Positions 1 through 11,400 of a stretch of 60,000 nucleotides of DNA are shown here, in pieces. Below the pieces are notes generated by a model, which did not search any database, was not told where the DNA came from, and saw nothing but the letters and a program-made list of their open reading frames with translations. The stretch is from Glandiceps talaboti (Eukaryota; Hemichordata; Enteropneusta; Spengelidae): positions 10,976,501 to 11,036,500 of the forward strand of contig NC_135566.1 in NCBI RefSeq assembly GCF_964340395.1. The letters run 5' to 3'. The position numbers were made by a program, and so were the translations under genes. Position 1 is the first letter of the stretch. Each line of letters opens with the position of its first letter.

Positions 1-74
<74 letters not shown>
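1..74. repeat. (CT)n microsatellite at the window edge
   Basis: Uninterrupted TC dinucleotide repeat that continues beyond the left edge of the window. It lies in the presumed last intron of the UNC93A-like gene. Confidence 0.97.
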
Positions 75-78
<4 letters not shown>

Positions 79-546
79 CTGTAGGTATGGACATATTTTA
101 TTTTCCATAGTTGAATCTTTCATTTATCATTCGCATTTCGTCATCATAATACATGTGGTATCTTGACCACTCTTTCCAAGCGTGATGTATTTACATTATG
201 TTTGTGTTGCAACACATGGGAGTGTCACTAATCATTTACACATAGAAAGAGAAAACTCCCCGTGATTTTAATTTGATTGGTTTTGTTACCATGATATCGC
301 TATTTGAACATGATTATTTTTATTTTTCTTCATTATGGGTACATGTTATGGTGCATATAATACCAAATGGAACTACATTCACACTATGCCCATATTTTAA
401 TAGAATTGTTATGCTATCTGCAAATAATATATTTTCCGGTGAAAATTGGACAATTAATCTTTCCAAAAATCAGATGACGGCCTTGTTTCATTATTGTATG
501 TATATATACGTTGTAAAAAAAACTGTATCATCATTTCTATTTACAG
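75..546 (+). other. Intron 5' of the last UNC93A-like exon (partial)
   Basis: AT-rich non-coding sequence that ends in a pyrimidine-rich acceptor (ttctatttacag, AG at 545-546). An open frame runs through part of it, but its translation has no resemblance to UNC93, whereas the translation changes to a family-like sequence exactly at the acceptor. No other feature is seen here. Confidence 0.65.
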
Positions 547-782
547 CTATGCTTGGGGTGGTCTTCCCAAATAATCAAGAGTCGGCCTTCTCTAACTATC
601 GACTGTGGCAATCGCTGGGAGCTGCGATGACGTTTGGATACAGTAATTACCTGTGTATGTTAACGAAGATATATATCGCTGGTGGTCTTTTGGTGGTTGC
701 CATGACGACATATGTATTATTTGAGTACAAAAACAAACAGAAAAGCACAGCGCTTCACCAGCTGTCGACAGAACTGAGCTAG
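547..782 (+). CDS. UNC93A: UNC93A-like membrane protein, last coding exon (5' end outside window)
   Basis: C-terminal exon of an UNC93 family protein, a multi-pass membrane protein related to the major facilitator superfamily. The exon starts after the acceptor at 545-546 in phase 1 (the first two bases complete a codon) and runs 78 codons to the TAG at 780-782. The translation contains the family-typical stretch AFSNYRLWQSLGAAMTFGYS followed by a hydrophobic segment (KIYIAGGLLVVAMTTYVLFEY) that fits the last transmembrane helix, then a short polar tail ending in ELS. Human UNC93A carries a closely similar FANYRLW...GYS motif near its C-terminus (from memory). UNC93A is reported to affect nutrient or K+ channel-linked responses, but its molecular role is not settled, and UNC93B1 (the Toll-like receptor trafficking paralogue) cannot be strictly excluded from one exon. 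The rest of the gene lies upstream of the window. A CA/CATA microsatellite begins within a few bases of the stop codon, so the 3' UTR is largely simple repeat. Confidence 0.78.
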
Positions 783-785
783 AAT

Positions 786-786
786 G

Positions 787-824
<38 letters not shown>

Positions 825-994
825 TACATACATACATACATACATACACACACACATACACATACATACATACATACATACATACATACATACATACATA
901 CATACATACATACATACATACATACATACATACATACATACATACATACATACATACATACATACATACATACATACATACATACATACATACA
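786..994. repeat. (CA)n then (CATA)n microsatellite in the UNC93A-like 3' UTR
   Basis: About 210 bp of CA repeats followed by nearly perfect CATA tetranucleotides. It produces apparent open frames (HTYIHTYI and MYVCMYVC) on both strands that are artefacts of the repeat. It starts three bases after the UNC93A-like stop codon. Confidence 0.97.
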
Positions 995-1356
995 GTACCT
1001 GTAATACATATTTTGAATCAATGACCAATTATCAAGAAGTTGGTTTGTGACACCTCTAGAGTACATATCACGGTATAAAAGTAGTATCATAAGTAAGATG
1101 GATTTAAAGAATTGTCGGGGTGTTCCCGCTACATTATATGTTATACTACTTATGTAAATATTGGATTTTAATATGACTTGTGTTAAAGTGAGTGTTTCAT
1201 ATTTACCCTGTCAAGTTTTAGCTAAGTAAGGTTTAATTAACCTATCAACTGATCAGAAGCCAATACGCATGTACACGCTGCAAGTTATATACAACTACGG
1301 TATAACGCAGAGGTATCCGTTCAACGTTCGGTTCCATATAACCGTATTAATACAAA

Positions 1357-1362
1357 AATAAA
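1357..1362 (+). terminator. Candidate polyadenylation signal AATAAA, UNC93A-like gene
   Basis: First AATAAA downstream of the UNC93A-like stop codon (575 bp after it) on the + strand. Assignment is by position only. Confidence 0.35.
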
Positions 1363-2816
1363 ACTTTCAGAAAAGTGCATCTCCGATCATTGATTTCTAA
1401 ATAAGTACAGCTCCCATCCCACAGTTCACCGACGCGACGCGTACGCACCCAGTGTGAAGTTAATCTGCAGTGACCCTCAGTCAGGCACCGGTATACAACG
1501 TGACCAAAATGTTTAACTCGTTTACGTTTAGCATTTCTGGTATATAAGCCCAGGTTTCACGGCTGGCTCTTCGCAGGACGGAGAAGGAAGGGACGACTTA
1601 CTCCGTATGCAAGCAGGACTACCACAGGTGATGCAATACTAGCGGTGTACGGTATAACCAGTAAGTTATTGTACCTAACAAAACATTTTTTAAAGTATTC
1701 CTGTTACAGCTTTTAATTCTGTGTTTCTCGTGACCCAACAGACCCTATCAGTCAGCATAATTCTTCAATCTGGCGAAAATATTTTTTTTTAAATGACGAC
1801 CTCTACGGTAAGGTTAAAAAAACCCCACTGATTTCACGATAGATGCCCCCACGAGCGTCACGGTGTATCTAGGCTGAGCGAAAAGTATCGCTTATCGTGG
1901 AAATTTGGGAACTTTGATATTAAAATGGTTCAATGTCTCCTTCTGCAGACTTTAAATGTCATTTATATGTTATTGAGACTGAACCTGAAGTGAAAGTATC
2001 ACCAACTTGTACACATACTCTTACTTTTTTTCTTGTTTTAAAAATATAATTTTAACCGACCGACCGACCCCGACATCATTCAATTAAAAGGGTTAACGAT
2101 GAGAAACACACAATTAAATACAAGCAAATACATTAATGTCCAGTTCTTGTGATCTTAACAATAAGAGTTTTAAATTTACGTCAGATGTGTAGGCCAGACG
2201 AAATAAAATGATGTTTTTCCCTTGTGTTTTATTGAGTCAAATATTTTTAAAACTGGGTTCTTTATTTTTTCCGGTCAATATTACAGTACTCATCAATAGG
2301 TGCATTAAAGGGACAAGCCATCAATATCAAAATAAGTGGCCGTGTGGGTGAGAAATGAATTTACTTGGGATATTTAAGCTCAATAAATAAAAAAAAAAAC
2401 AAATTTACTGTGTCCTCTACCTGTAATTTTTTTCAATCAATTTGTAAACTTTCTACGACAAAGAATACCATGACAACAGTGGTATAAGACGACGATTCTT
2501 CTGTAGATACAGACACTTTTTATTCTTTTGCTGTCGCACCGTCTTTATGTTTGTTGTGAGTACAAAGAATGGTAGATGTATTCCTATTAGTAAATTCCTA
2601 CACTGATGGAATTAGAATGCCCTTCTAATAGCAACCATTCAGTTTGTAATTCTAAAGTCAGAGTATTTCCATGTAATTCGTAAATTGTGTATTTCAAGGT
2701 ACTGAAATTTAATACTTTTTCCCTATACGTTGTACTGCTTACCCCCAGCCCGGTCTACCCTCTATGAACCAGAATTCCCAGAGAAAAGGGTGGAACAGAC
2801 ATGCAGACACACATAG
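1363..2816. other. Intergenic, no gene recognised
   Basis: AT-rich DNA. Two things stand out. A TATATAAG element at about 1540-1547 is followed by a locally GC-richer stretch and a possible donor (CAG/GTGATG near 1627), which could be a promoter with a first exon. The 22 bases at 1601-1622 recur exactly at 44230-44251. No coding frame with recognisable similarity was found. Confidence 0.6.
1538..1640 (+). promoter_or_regulatory. Possible TATA-type promoter (weak)
   Basis: GGTATATAAGCCC at about 1538-1550 is followed by a GC-richer 80 bp segment and a GT donor-like site. No downstream coding exon could be tied to it, so it may be a repeat-borne promoter or chance. The segment contains the 22-bp motif shared with 44230-44251. 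Confidence 0.2.
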
Positions 2817-2905
2817 ACACATAGACACATACATACATACATACATACATACATACATACATACATACATACATACATACATACATACATACATACATAC
2901 ATACA
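2817..2905. repeat. (CATA)n microsatellite
   Basis: About 20 perfect CATA tetranucleotides preceded by imperfect CACATAGA units. It abuts the left arm of the inverted-repeat element at 2935. Confidence 0.96.
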
Positions 2906-2934
2906 CCCACCACATTATCCTCAATATCTTACAA

Positions 2935-3670
2935 CACTGTTAACCTGATCACTCCTGTGAGATGCACTCCTCGCCTCACACCACAACTAACAATTGATTC
3001 ACTGTATGGTTGTCAGCATAGTTCTGATATATCTGTACAAGTGTGGCAGTGGGATGGTGCAGCATTTGGATTTGGCAGTGGTGGCAGCGATGGGATAACA
3101 AAAATCACAAAATGTGACCCTCCTCTAATTTCCATTTTCTCAAATATGGTCCTCCCCGAGAACCGATTGTAAAATTTGACCTCTCCCATTCCTCTGGTCC
3201 TATTCACCAGATAGTGGGTTTTATTTAATTATCATATTTCATGATTATCATATTGTACGGTATAAATGAAGAGCGCCACTTACGACAGCCTTAGAGGATG
3301 TGATTAAAACGAGCGCCACGCACGACATCTCTTCTCCTAGTCAAGAAGGGCCATAGGAAGGTTGGGGAGGTATCGCTTTATACAAATCGGGAAGGGCCAC
3401 ATTTTAGAATTGGGATTGTGGGAAAGTCACATTTTACTTTGACTCATTGTATTGTTTAACTTTGCATTATTTTGTGATTTGGCATCCCATCGCTGCCTCC
3501 AAACATCCCGCACTTGCAATATCGGTTAGGGTTAGAGTTAGGATTAGGTACAGTCACATCAGACCATGTCAATCAAATTGCTGCTGACAACCATGTCTTG
3601 AATTAATTTTCAGCTGTGAAGTGAGGGGAGAAGTGGGTCTCACAGGAGTAAAACGGGAACAGTTGGGTAA
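2935..3670. mobile_element. Decayed inverted-repeat element, about 735 bp
   Basis: The left arm (about 2935-3105) and right arm (about 3480-3670) are imperfect reverse complements. The left arm has ACTCCTGTGAGA then GGTTGTCAGCA then GGCAGCGATGGGAT. The right arm read on the other strand has the same blocks in the same order (ACTCCTGTGAGA, GGTTGTCAGCA, GGCAGCGATGGGAT). The centre holds AT-rich spacer and two GAGCGCCAC repeats. A third copy of the GGTGGCAGCGATGGGAT block occurs alone at about 3864-3880. No transposase is present, so this is probably a non-autonomous foldback element, not assignable to a superfamily. Confidence 0.55.
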
Positions 3671-3970
3671 GGGATTAGATCATGCTGTACGGATGTTGAT
3701 CTCGGTCCCGAGTGTATACTCGATCTAGTCTTTAGGAGAGTTCTGGCCCTCAGCTCAACCAATGAGATCCACACACATTGATTAGTGCAGTGGCTCCAAT
3801 CTTCACACAGATTCACTTTGTTAGTAGTTTAGGAAATGACCAACGTCTTTAATACTTTCAATGTGGTGGCAGCGATGGGATTACATGTAAGTCATTTCAA
3901 CCATTGATTCTTGGACTACTGTCCTTTCCCATGTCTGACTAAACTATGCTTTGAAATATTCTAACAGACC

Positions 3971-4429
3971 TAGGGGGCGGTCAGGTTTTAGAGAAAGAAA
4001 ATTGAGGGAGTGGCTATGTGGATGAGGATTGGGTATTTATTTTGGATTCATAATTTATTAAACAAATTTTATAATCATGGCTCCCTACTTGAAAAGTCAG
4101 TGAGAAACAACATGTGTCAACTCCTTGTTTGTAACTCAATACATTACGAAAGGTTAATAAATGTGTAAAATCTTTGTTATTGTACGTACAAAAACAATTT
4201 TATTTTAGCTTTTTGCAATGTATTAGGTTACAAACACAGACTTTGTCAATGTTGTTTCACATTGATTTTTCAAGTAGGAAGCCATGATAGGATTGTTTTA
4301 TATTAAAAATACGAAATACATACCCAATCCATATGGCCACTTTAACACGGCGGAATCGGGAGAGGGTCATATTTACGCAACAGTCCGGACCTGATTTCCC
4401 CACTCCTTGTAATTACTGACGGCTCCCTA
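3971..4429. mobile_element. Foldback MITE, about 459 bp
   Basis: The outer ends TAGGGGGCGGTCAG (3971-3984) and CTGACGGCTCCCTA (4416-4429) are imperfect inverted repeats. The complementarity continues inward: left GGATTGGGTAT (about 4026) and ATCATGGCTCCCTACTTGAA (about 4074) pair with TTCAAGTAGGAAGCCATGAT (about 4270) and ATACCCAATCC (about 4320). Almost the whole element is therefore one long imperfect hairpin around a loop near 4170-4200. It has no coding capacity and no confident target-site duplication. Confidence 0.65.
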
Positions 4430-4940
4430 AAATCATTAAATATTTCACACCTGTGAAATGATTGTAGCGTTATTTTTTTTTGTTTATAGCAAAAACAAAA
4501 CCGTTAAAAACAAATACTAACGCAACAATTATGCTCCTTCCATCTTGGTACACTGGAGACTGAAGTCACTTTATTATAGTGCAAACATTCGTATTTTAGC
4601 AATTGATGAAATACATATTTTAAGTGAATTTATCTTATATTCATATTTTAGAGTTTTGTCATAATTATATATTTGATTGTATGATCTATTGCATTGATAT
4701 CGTGGTGAATAGTAAGAAGAACGGTGCGGATACAATGCTCCTTTTTTGGCCTCAACCAGAGTTCATGTCGTCTTTCCGGAAACAAAACTATCTTCGCAAA
4801 CAAGGCCGTTATGAGATTTAATGTGAATAAATTTGATTAATATATGCAGAACATAAAAACAAAAAAAGAGAGAATTTATATGAAGTAATTTTAAGTTCCC
4901 ATGGAAACCTGTCTGACATGGAGGCCTCAAAAGTTTCCCC
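4430..4940. other. Intergenic, nothing recognised
   Basis: AT-rich sequence upstream of the PHF12 promoter. The short open frames on both strands have no recognisable similarity. Confidence 0.6.
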
Positions 4941-4944
4941 TCTG

Positions 4945-5030
4945 ATGATTGGCCAAAACTAAGCATGCGCAAAAATCCATTGGCGCATGCGTCACGGCGA
5001 ACAACATTGAAGACGCATGCGTAGTGTTCA
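4945..5030 (+). promoter_or_regulatory. PHF12: PHF12 proximal promoter with NF-Y-like and NRF1-like sites
   Basis: A locally CpG-rich patch 350-430 bp upstream of the PHF12 ATG. It holds two inverted CCAAT boxes (ATTGG at 4948-4952 and 4979-4983, 31 bp apart) and three GCATGCG-type NRF1 sites (GCATGCGC at 4963-4970, GGCGCATGCGTCA at 4982-4994, ACGCATGCGT near 5014-5023). No TATA box is seen. This architecture is typical of broadly expressed housekeeping promoters. The transcription start is inferred to lie just downstream; binding is not shown. Confidence 0.6.
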
Positions 5031-5121
5031 GGGCCTGAAATTTGCGCCAACTTTCAGGAAATTTTGGGTGAAATTCGCTCAAATTTTGCAGTTAGAAGAT
5101 CCCGAACAGTTGGAAAAAACC

Positions 5122-5170
5122 CACTGTAGTGTATATATGTCACTTACCGACCCGTGTGGACACTACAGTG
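5122..5170 (+). promoter_or_regulatory. PHF12: Hairpin in the presumed PHF12 5' leader
   Basis: A perfect 11-bp inverted repeat, CACTGTAGTGT (5122-5132) and ACACTACAGTG (5160-5170), with a 27-nt loop. It lies between the promoter patch and the ATG, so it is probably transcribed as part of the 5' UTR. Function unknown. Confidence 0.5.
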
Positions 5171-5373
5171 TATTTTGTTCGTCGCATGTGAGAGAAACCA
5201 GTCGCCGAATGCTGTGAGAGTTGTTCTCCGACAGTCGGAGAATGCAGAGACTGCTTTGACTTCAAGTCATGAATGTAGATATTTACATCGTTCAAAGTTG
5301 TTGAACACTACAGACTGTCTATTATATTCCTATCTGAATTGTAACCCTGCACAAGAGAAGTCAGGTCGTTAAA

Positions 5374-5421
5374 ATGACCACGATAGAATACGATTTGGAT
5401 ACTTCTGGTGGTCTTATGGAC
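5374..5421 (+). CDS. PHF12: PHF12 exon 1 (coding part)
   Basis: Sixteen codons, [16 protein letters not shown], ending in phase 0 at a strong donor (GTGAGT). The [10 protein letters not shown] block is the conserved start of PHF12. The 5' UTR extends upstream towards the promoter patch, and its exact start is not visible. Confidence 0.9.
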
Positions 5422-8400
5422 GTGAGTATTGATGTTCCCTTTCTCCACTTCAAATTTCTCAACTTTTCCCTACTTTCTCACTCGACTCCTTGTACTCGGT
5501 TTGTCGTGTTTTAAGAAGTGACTTTCCTTTTCTTTTTTTGTTCCCAGGCCATAAGAGCTTTAGTAGCACCACCACAAAGTGACGAACCACCGAAGAAACA
5601 GAAGAAAACCGATAGAGAGCCTCGACGAACTGGTCGAACCCAGAACCACGACAGCTGTGACAGTTGCAAAGAAGGGGGAGACTTATTGTGTTGTGATCGA
5701 TGCCCGGCTGCATTTCACTTACAATGCTGGTAAGGCAATACCTCAAAGCTAGCTTTTGATAGGTTTTGTCAAAACACAGTATTTAGCCTTATATTTTGGT
5801 CGTATTTGCTGTCAGAAATCGCTAGAAACACGGAGGTCACTCGCTCGCCAGAATCCAAGATGGCGGCGTATTGCAACATGGCCCTTGTTTGATAGCAGCC
5901 ATGAAAAGAAAACATAGTATGATATCGGTCACTATGAAGTCGAAAGCTCACTCAAGTGCTAGTCTTGTATTCTCAGTGAGGTGAAATCGGAACCGCTGAA
6001 ATATTTCACGGGAAAAATGTCAACTGCAGTAAGACTGGTGTACTTGTCGATGACAGTTGCCATTCATGCATTGTGTTTAGAGTGCTATGCATGTGCCATC
6101 AATAAAAGTACATTGAACAACAGAAAGACCCACAAATTTTGTAGGCGCCATTTTGCTTCTCTGGTGACCTTGCTTTGCATACTTGTGTAGAATTTAGAGT
6201 TCATAGGGTTGATGATGTTGAAGTCCTAAGTGGTATTTATTCGTCCTTCTTGGCTCTCAGGTGTTTGAAAGGTGGAGAGAGACAGCTCTTCTAAAAAAAA
6301 TATGCATTCACACCTCTATACAATAATGTATAGTTGTTTTTTTCAATCACAGTTACCTATATGATCCTCTGACTGGTGATAAAACTTGATTGATAAGTCA
6401 TCTTTGATGTATGTATTCATTAAGTTTCTTGTTGAAATTCAGTATATGAAATTCATGCACTGTGACAATGTACCAACTGAAATGCAGTTAAGGGCTCATT
6501 TTTGACATGCATTGTAAATTTGGCCTCAATCAGTCCATGTGTCTAATCACTCAAGGAATAGATTGCCTAATCAGCTATTCAGCACTTGTAGGGCTTCATT
6601 TGTCATGGGTGGTTATTCTTTTTACTTTGGATTCAGCAATTATTTTGTCTGGTTGTGGTTATTCAGTTGGTGTTAAATCCTCTTTCTCTGTCAGGGGGTA
6701 TTTGTTTGTATAAAAATAACTACAAGTTTCAAGCAAAACAGGACAAGACATTTATATATGATTGAGTACGCATCTTTATATGTTCAAAATTATGTGAGGG
6801 AGACATTCATGATATAGTTCATTAGCAGTGTGATGTCATATTGAGTACTCACATTTCATTTGCTACAGAAAAAATCTGGAGGGTTGTATATTCTGCCGAC
6901 ATGAAAATAGTGTTGAGATTTTATAGTGTGTTCTTAACATCTTTAGATCGTATTTACCCTTGTTTTAGACAAAAACGAAGATTTTGAAAAATGGTACCCT
7001 TTTAATTTGACTATTGTGCTGAAATGTATGACTTACCTGGTGTTGAAGATTATGTAATCTGTATAATAGGTGACAATGTAATGAAAATAAGGCTTGTATC
7101 AGACAATATTATGATTCCTAGAGTCCTGGCAAGTAAGGAAATGATGAAAGTGAGACTGATTCTCCATTTTTACATCACATACATGTAGGTGAAATTGTTG
7201 CCTTTGGTGTCTGTTATGATCTAGTATTAGTATTGTACGGTTTTGGCAATTGCTGCAAAATTAAGAACTCTTGAGTTTGTTGTTGCCTTAGCGTTAGTTT
7301 GGTTGTACATTTAGAGTCTTTGCTGTATTATAAGGAAGGGATACCTTGACCTCTGACCTTTCCGTGAGGTGTGCCCTCCTGACATGATATCTGTGGATGA
7401 ATGATGTATCTCAGTATCTATGATAACATTCTACTCATCATGAGGTTGACTTTTTTTCTCTGTACAAGATTGTATTGCCCATAAGAAGGGTGTAACATGT
7501 AGGGATCGATAGACATGTATACAGTGCTCCTAAAATGGGCGACGTAAGTTTTAATTTCCAGTTTAAGATCTCATCATATCCAGATTCCTGTCACCTCAGG
7601 TTTATAATACAGCTCTGTAAAGGTTAAAGGTCAGACAGGAATTGGTAATTCATGCTGGTGATGTAATGTCTGTGTTTGTTATATTACACAGCAAAACATT
7701 GTTACTTACCCAAATAGATGTATATTTGATATACTGTACAATAATACAACATAGGGTGTACTTGGAATAATATTGATTGATGATGATATGATGGCCAAGT
7801 GGTTTAGAGTAATGTGCTTGTAACCTTAGCGTGTTCAGTGCAATCCATTTTCTGTCCTTTGTTTCTGACTAAAGTCCATGGGGAAAACTTGAACCCCAAA
7901 ATTTGGGACTGTGTGATGTAATTGTTCTGTACATGATATTTAAGCCTACTTGCATAGTGATTGCTTGTATTGTGCAATTTTAAAGGAATGACAAGTGTAA
8001 TGGCAAGTAAAAAGGATGATAATTCTTCAACATTTGACACTTCAGAAATTTTGTCATTGTTACAATGATAATACCATATGTAAATACAGTACATATTTTC
8101 AGTATGATTTGTGAGTAGATGTGCTCAGTTGTTTCGATATTGTAACTGTACTCGTATCAGGGGGCAAAATTGTAGTCATGATATGCATCCTAAGAACACT
8201 GGGTTTTCATTTTGTTTGGACTCAAACTCCAGGTTCATTGGGTTATTTGGACCATTCATGATTCCTGGAACCTGACAAAAAAAAAAGGTGCTGTTCAAAA
8301 AAGTTATGTGCTGTAACTATTACATGACTTTCTCAATCTTCCTTGAAAGTCACTAGCTACTGTGCACTGCTGTGTATAACTGTCATTCCCTGAATCCCAG

Positions 8401-11400
8401 ACACAGAAGTTCCATCAGATACAAGATACAAGGACTGATTTGCATAACAGAGCAGTATGCAGATATGGTCCCTGGTGGTTCTGGAGAAAATTCAGGGTTT
8501 ACCTCCACTATTCTAGATTGTCCCAGGAAGAATATAGCATCAGTTGTTGAAACTTTGTGATCCTAAAAAAAACATTGTCATCTAATTATATCTTGCTAAT
8601 TTGCACTCAAGTTAGTCAAATAATTATGAAAGTGTTATTGTTATCAATAAATATCTTGATGGTATGTTTTGTAGGTCATAAACATCTGGCATTTGTTGAA
8701 AGTAGAGGGAGGAATATCTCTCTTGAGTTCTAGAAATATAAACAATTCTAAATAATTAGATATTATTCCCCAATATTTTTCATCGTTCAGCTAAGGAAAA
8801 TTTGAGTGATCTAAGAGGCCTTTGTCACTGCGAGTAGTGACAACCCTTAGGTCATGAGTATTTTCCGGCTGAATGAAGAAAAATATTGGAGAATAACATA
8901 ATTATACCGGTGCAAGTAATAGCAAAGAAAAATTGTTGAAAGTAATAGTAATTTTGAACACAGCAGAACCAGTTACTTTGACATGCGTTATCATGACATA
9001 TATGCGCATTGTCGTGGTATAGAATAACCAGGGTATATATTCCATATTTTTTGTTCAACTTGACTCGTGCATGGTATAAAGTCCTATTATACCATTCATA
9101 TACTAATACACGGTGTCTTTTAATACTAGACGACAAGTAGCTCCCAAGACAATTTTGTCAATAGGAATTGATTATTGTACTTAAAATTGCAGTTATCTCT
9201 CCAGGCATAGCCATGTACAAATGTACATGCAATAGCCATGTGTAATACATTTACAGGTAATACCATACTAAAGGCCATCTGCTTCTATTGTTCATGAATG
9301 TGTGGGTTTCTGAGCAATTCTACCTACCAAGTAACATTTAGGATGAACATAATGATGTGTTAGTTTGTTAGAATTGTACGTACAATGTACCTAGTAACAT
9401 GTAGGGTGAATGTAATGATGTGTTAGTTTCTTAGTTTTCTACCTACCAAGTAACATGTAGAATGAATGTAATGATGTGTTAGTTTCTTAGAATTGTACGT
9501 ACAATGTACCTAGTAACATGTAGGGTGAATGTAATGATGTGTTAATTTCTTAGAATTATACTTACCCAGTAACATTTACGACAAACATAATGGTATGGTA
9601 AGTTTCCGAGAAATTTCACATACCTAGTAACATGTAGGGTGAATGTAATGATGTGTTAGTTTCCTAGAATTGTACTTTAATACCTATGTGTAGTAATACT
9701 TAGGATGAACATCATGTGTTTATTACATGTAATTGTAAGCTGTGACAGCTGTTCTTCAAGGCCATGTGTTCTCCATGGAATTTGACAGTTACAGGTTAGA
9801 TTAGGAAGGCCTTCTTACTAAGGACACCTCTACTTTGTTTGTAGGATGGTACATTTATACTAGGGGTTGTCAGGGATTTGCATCAGTGCTTGTGGAGTGG
9901 TGTGTGGTTATACTTGCACAGGGTAGTGATTTAATGCAGTTTATCAAACAGTGATGCAACTGTCAATATACTAACTTTGATTTTGGATAAACAAATTCTC
10001 AAACTCAAAAAAACCTTGGCAGTTTTTCTTTAAATTGTCACATGCCAGAGAAATAGTTTTCATCAGCTCATATATTTTTTGATCTTTGGTCCAAAAGTTA
10101 TCAAAGTAACTACTAAAGATTTGAAAGTAGTCAGCAGTGTTCAAATCACTGACAGTAAAAGGTTGAAGATCATGTGACCACAACATGTAGGTTTGACTAT
10201 ATTGCTAAACAAATATCAGTGTTTTTGTTCAATGATAAGTACTGACTAGGTTATTCAGTAATTTAATCACCGTTCCCTACTGGCGTTTTTGTTCAGATGG
10301 TAAGTGGGGGCAATCGACCTAGATTATGGCTATGCAGTCATTTTATCAGGTTCCCTACTAACGTTTTTATAAAGATGGTAAGTGGGGGAGATCGACCTAG
10401 ATTATGCAGTAGCGTTTTTGTAAAGATGGTAAGTGGGGGAGATCGACCTAGATTATGCAGTCATTTTATCAGGTTCCCTACTAGCGTTTTTGTAAAGATG
10501 GTAAGTGGGGGAGATCGACCTAGATTATGCAGTCATTTTATCAGGTTCCCTACTAGCGTTTTTGTAAAGATGGTAAGTGGGGGAGATCGACCTAGATTAT
10601 GCAGTCATTTTATCAGGTTCCCTACGAGCATTTTTGTAAAGATGGTAAGTGGGGGAAATCGACCTAGGCTATGCTGTATTGTATCAGAGTTCCCTACTAG
10701 TATCTTTGTTAAGATGGTAAGTCTAGGTAAAATCTACCTGGGTTATTCAGTCATTTTATCAGGGTTTCCCTACTAGGTAAGCAGGACTTGATATTAACTT
10801 TTTCTATGGTAGTCTCAGTAAGCTACCAATTTCAGAAATTGGTAGCCCAAGGATGGTGACCAATAGTCCTATATTCCTCTATTGGAAATATGTTTGTTAT
10901 TAAAATACTTTCATGTCCGTAAATCTTCCGGGCCTTTAAATCTATACCGTTGCATAATCAGTGGTACACTGTAACTTGAGTGGGCTACCAGCTGCAAATT
11001 ATGGTAGTCACATGACAAGAATTGGCAGTATGTAGACATGAGACTACTGCTAATTTCAAGCCTTAGTAGGTAAAACTGGGTTCTACAGTCATTTTGACTA
11101 GCTTTTCAAACCAAATTCATGGTACACTCAGTAGGGAACTATGGCAAGTTGATCTTATTTCCATTTCTGTTTCTTTGATTTCCAAAACCCACAAGAACAC
11201 CATGGTGAATACTAATAGCTAAACAAACTGCAATATGTGCAGTATTAGTGACAAGTTGATAAAACTGGTGAAACTTGCCCATATACATTTTATATGATGT
11301 TGATTGACATACTTTGTACCATAACTGTATATGGGAAATCAGTTATCTATATGAATACCTATGTATGGTATGGGATCAATGATTTTTTTTTGAGAATACT

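Noticed and set aside
592-1090. Open frames of MYVC and HTYI repeats on both strands
   Set aside because: They come entirely from the CATA microsatellite, which is open in all frames; no start context or homology.
3527-3550. Interstitial telomeric repeat
   Set aside because: Only one exact TTAGGG with degenerate neighbours; too short to be more than a chance or decayed run inside the inverted-repeat element.
10297-10776. 159-codon repeated open frame ([10 protein letters not shown])
   Set aside because: The unit length of 72 bp keeps the frame open by arithmetic. It sits in an intron, has no family resemblance, and its repeated GTAAGT motifs make a non-coding reading more likely.
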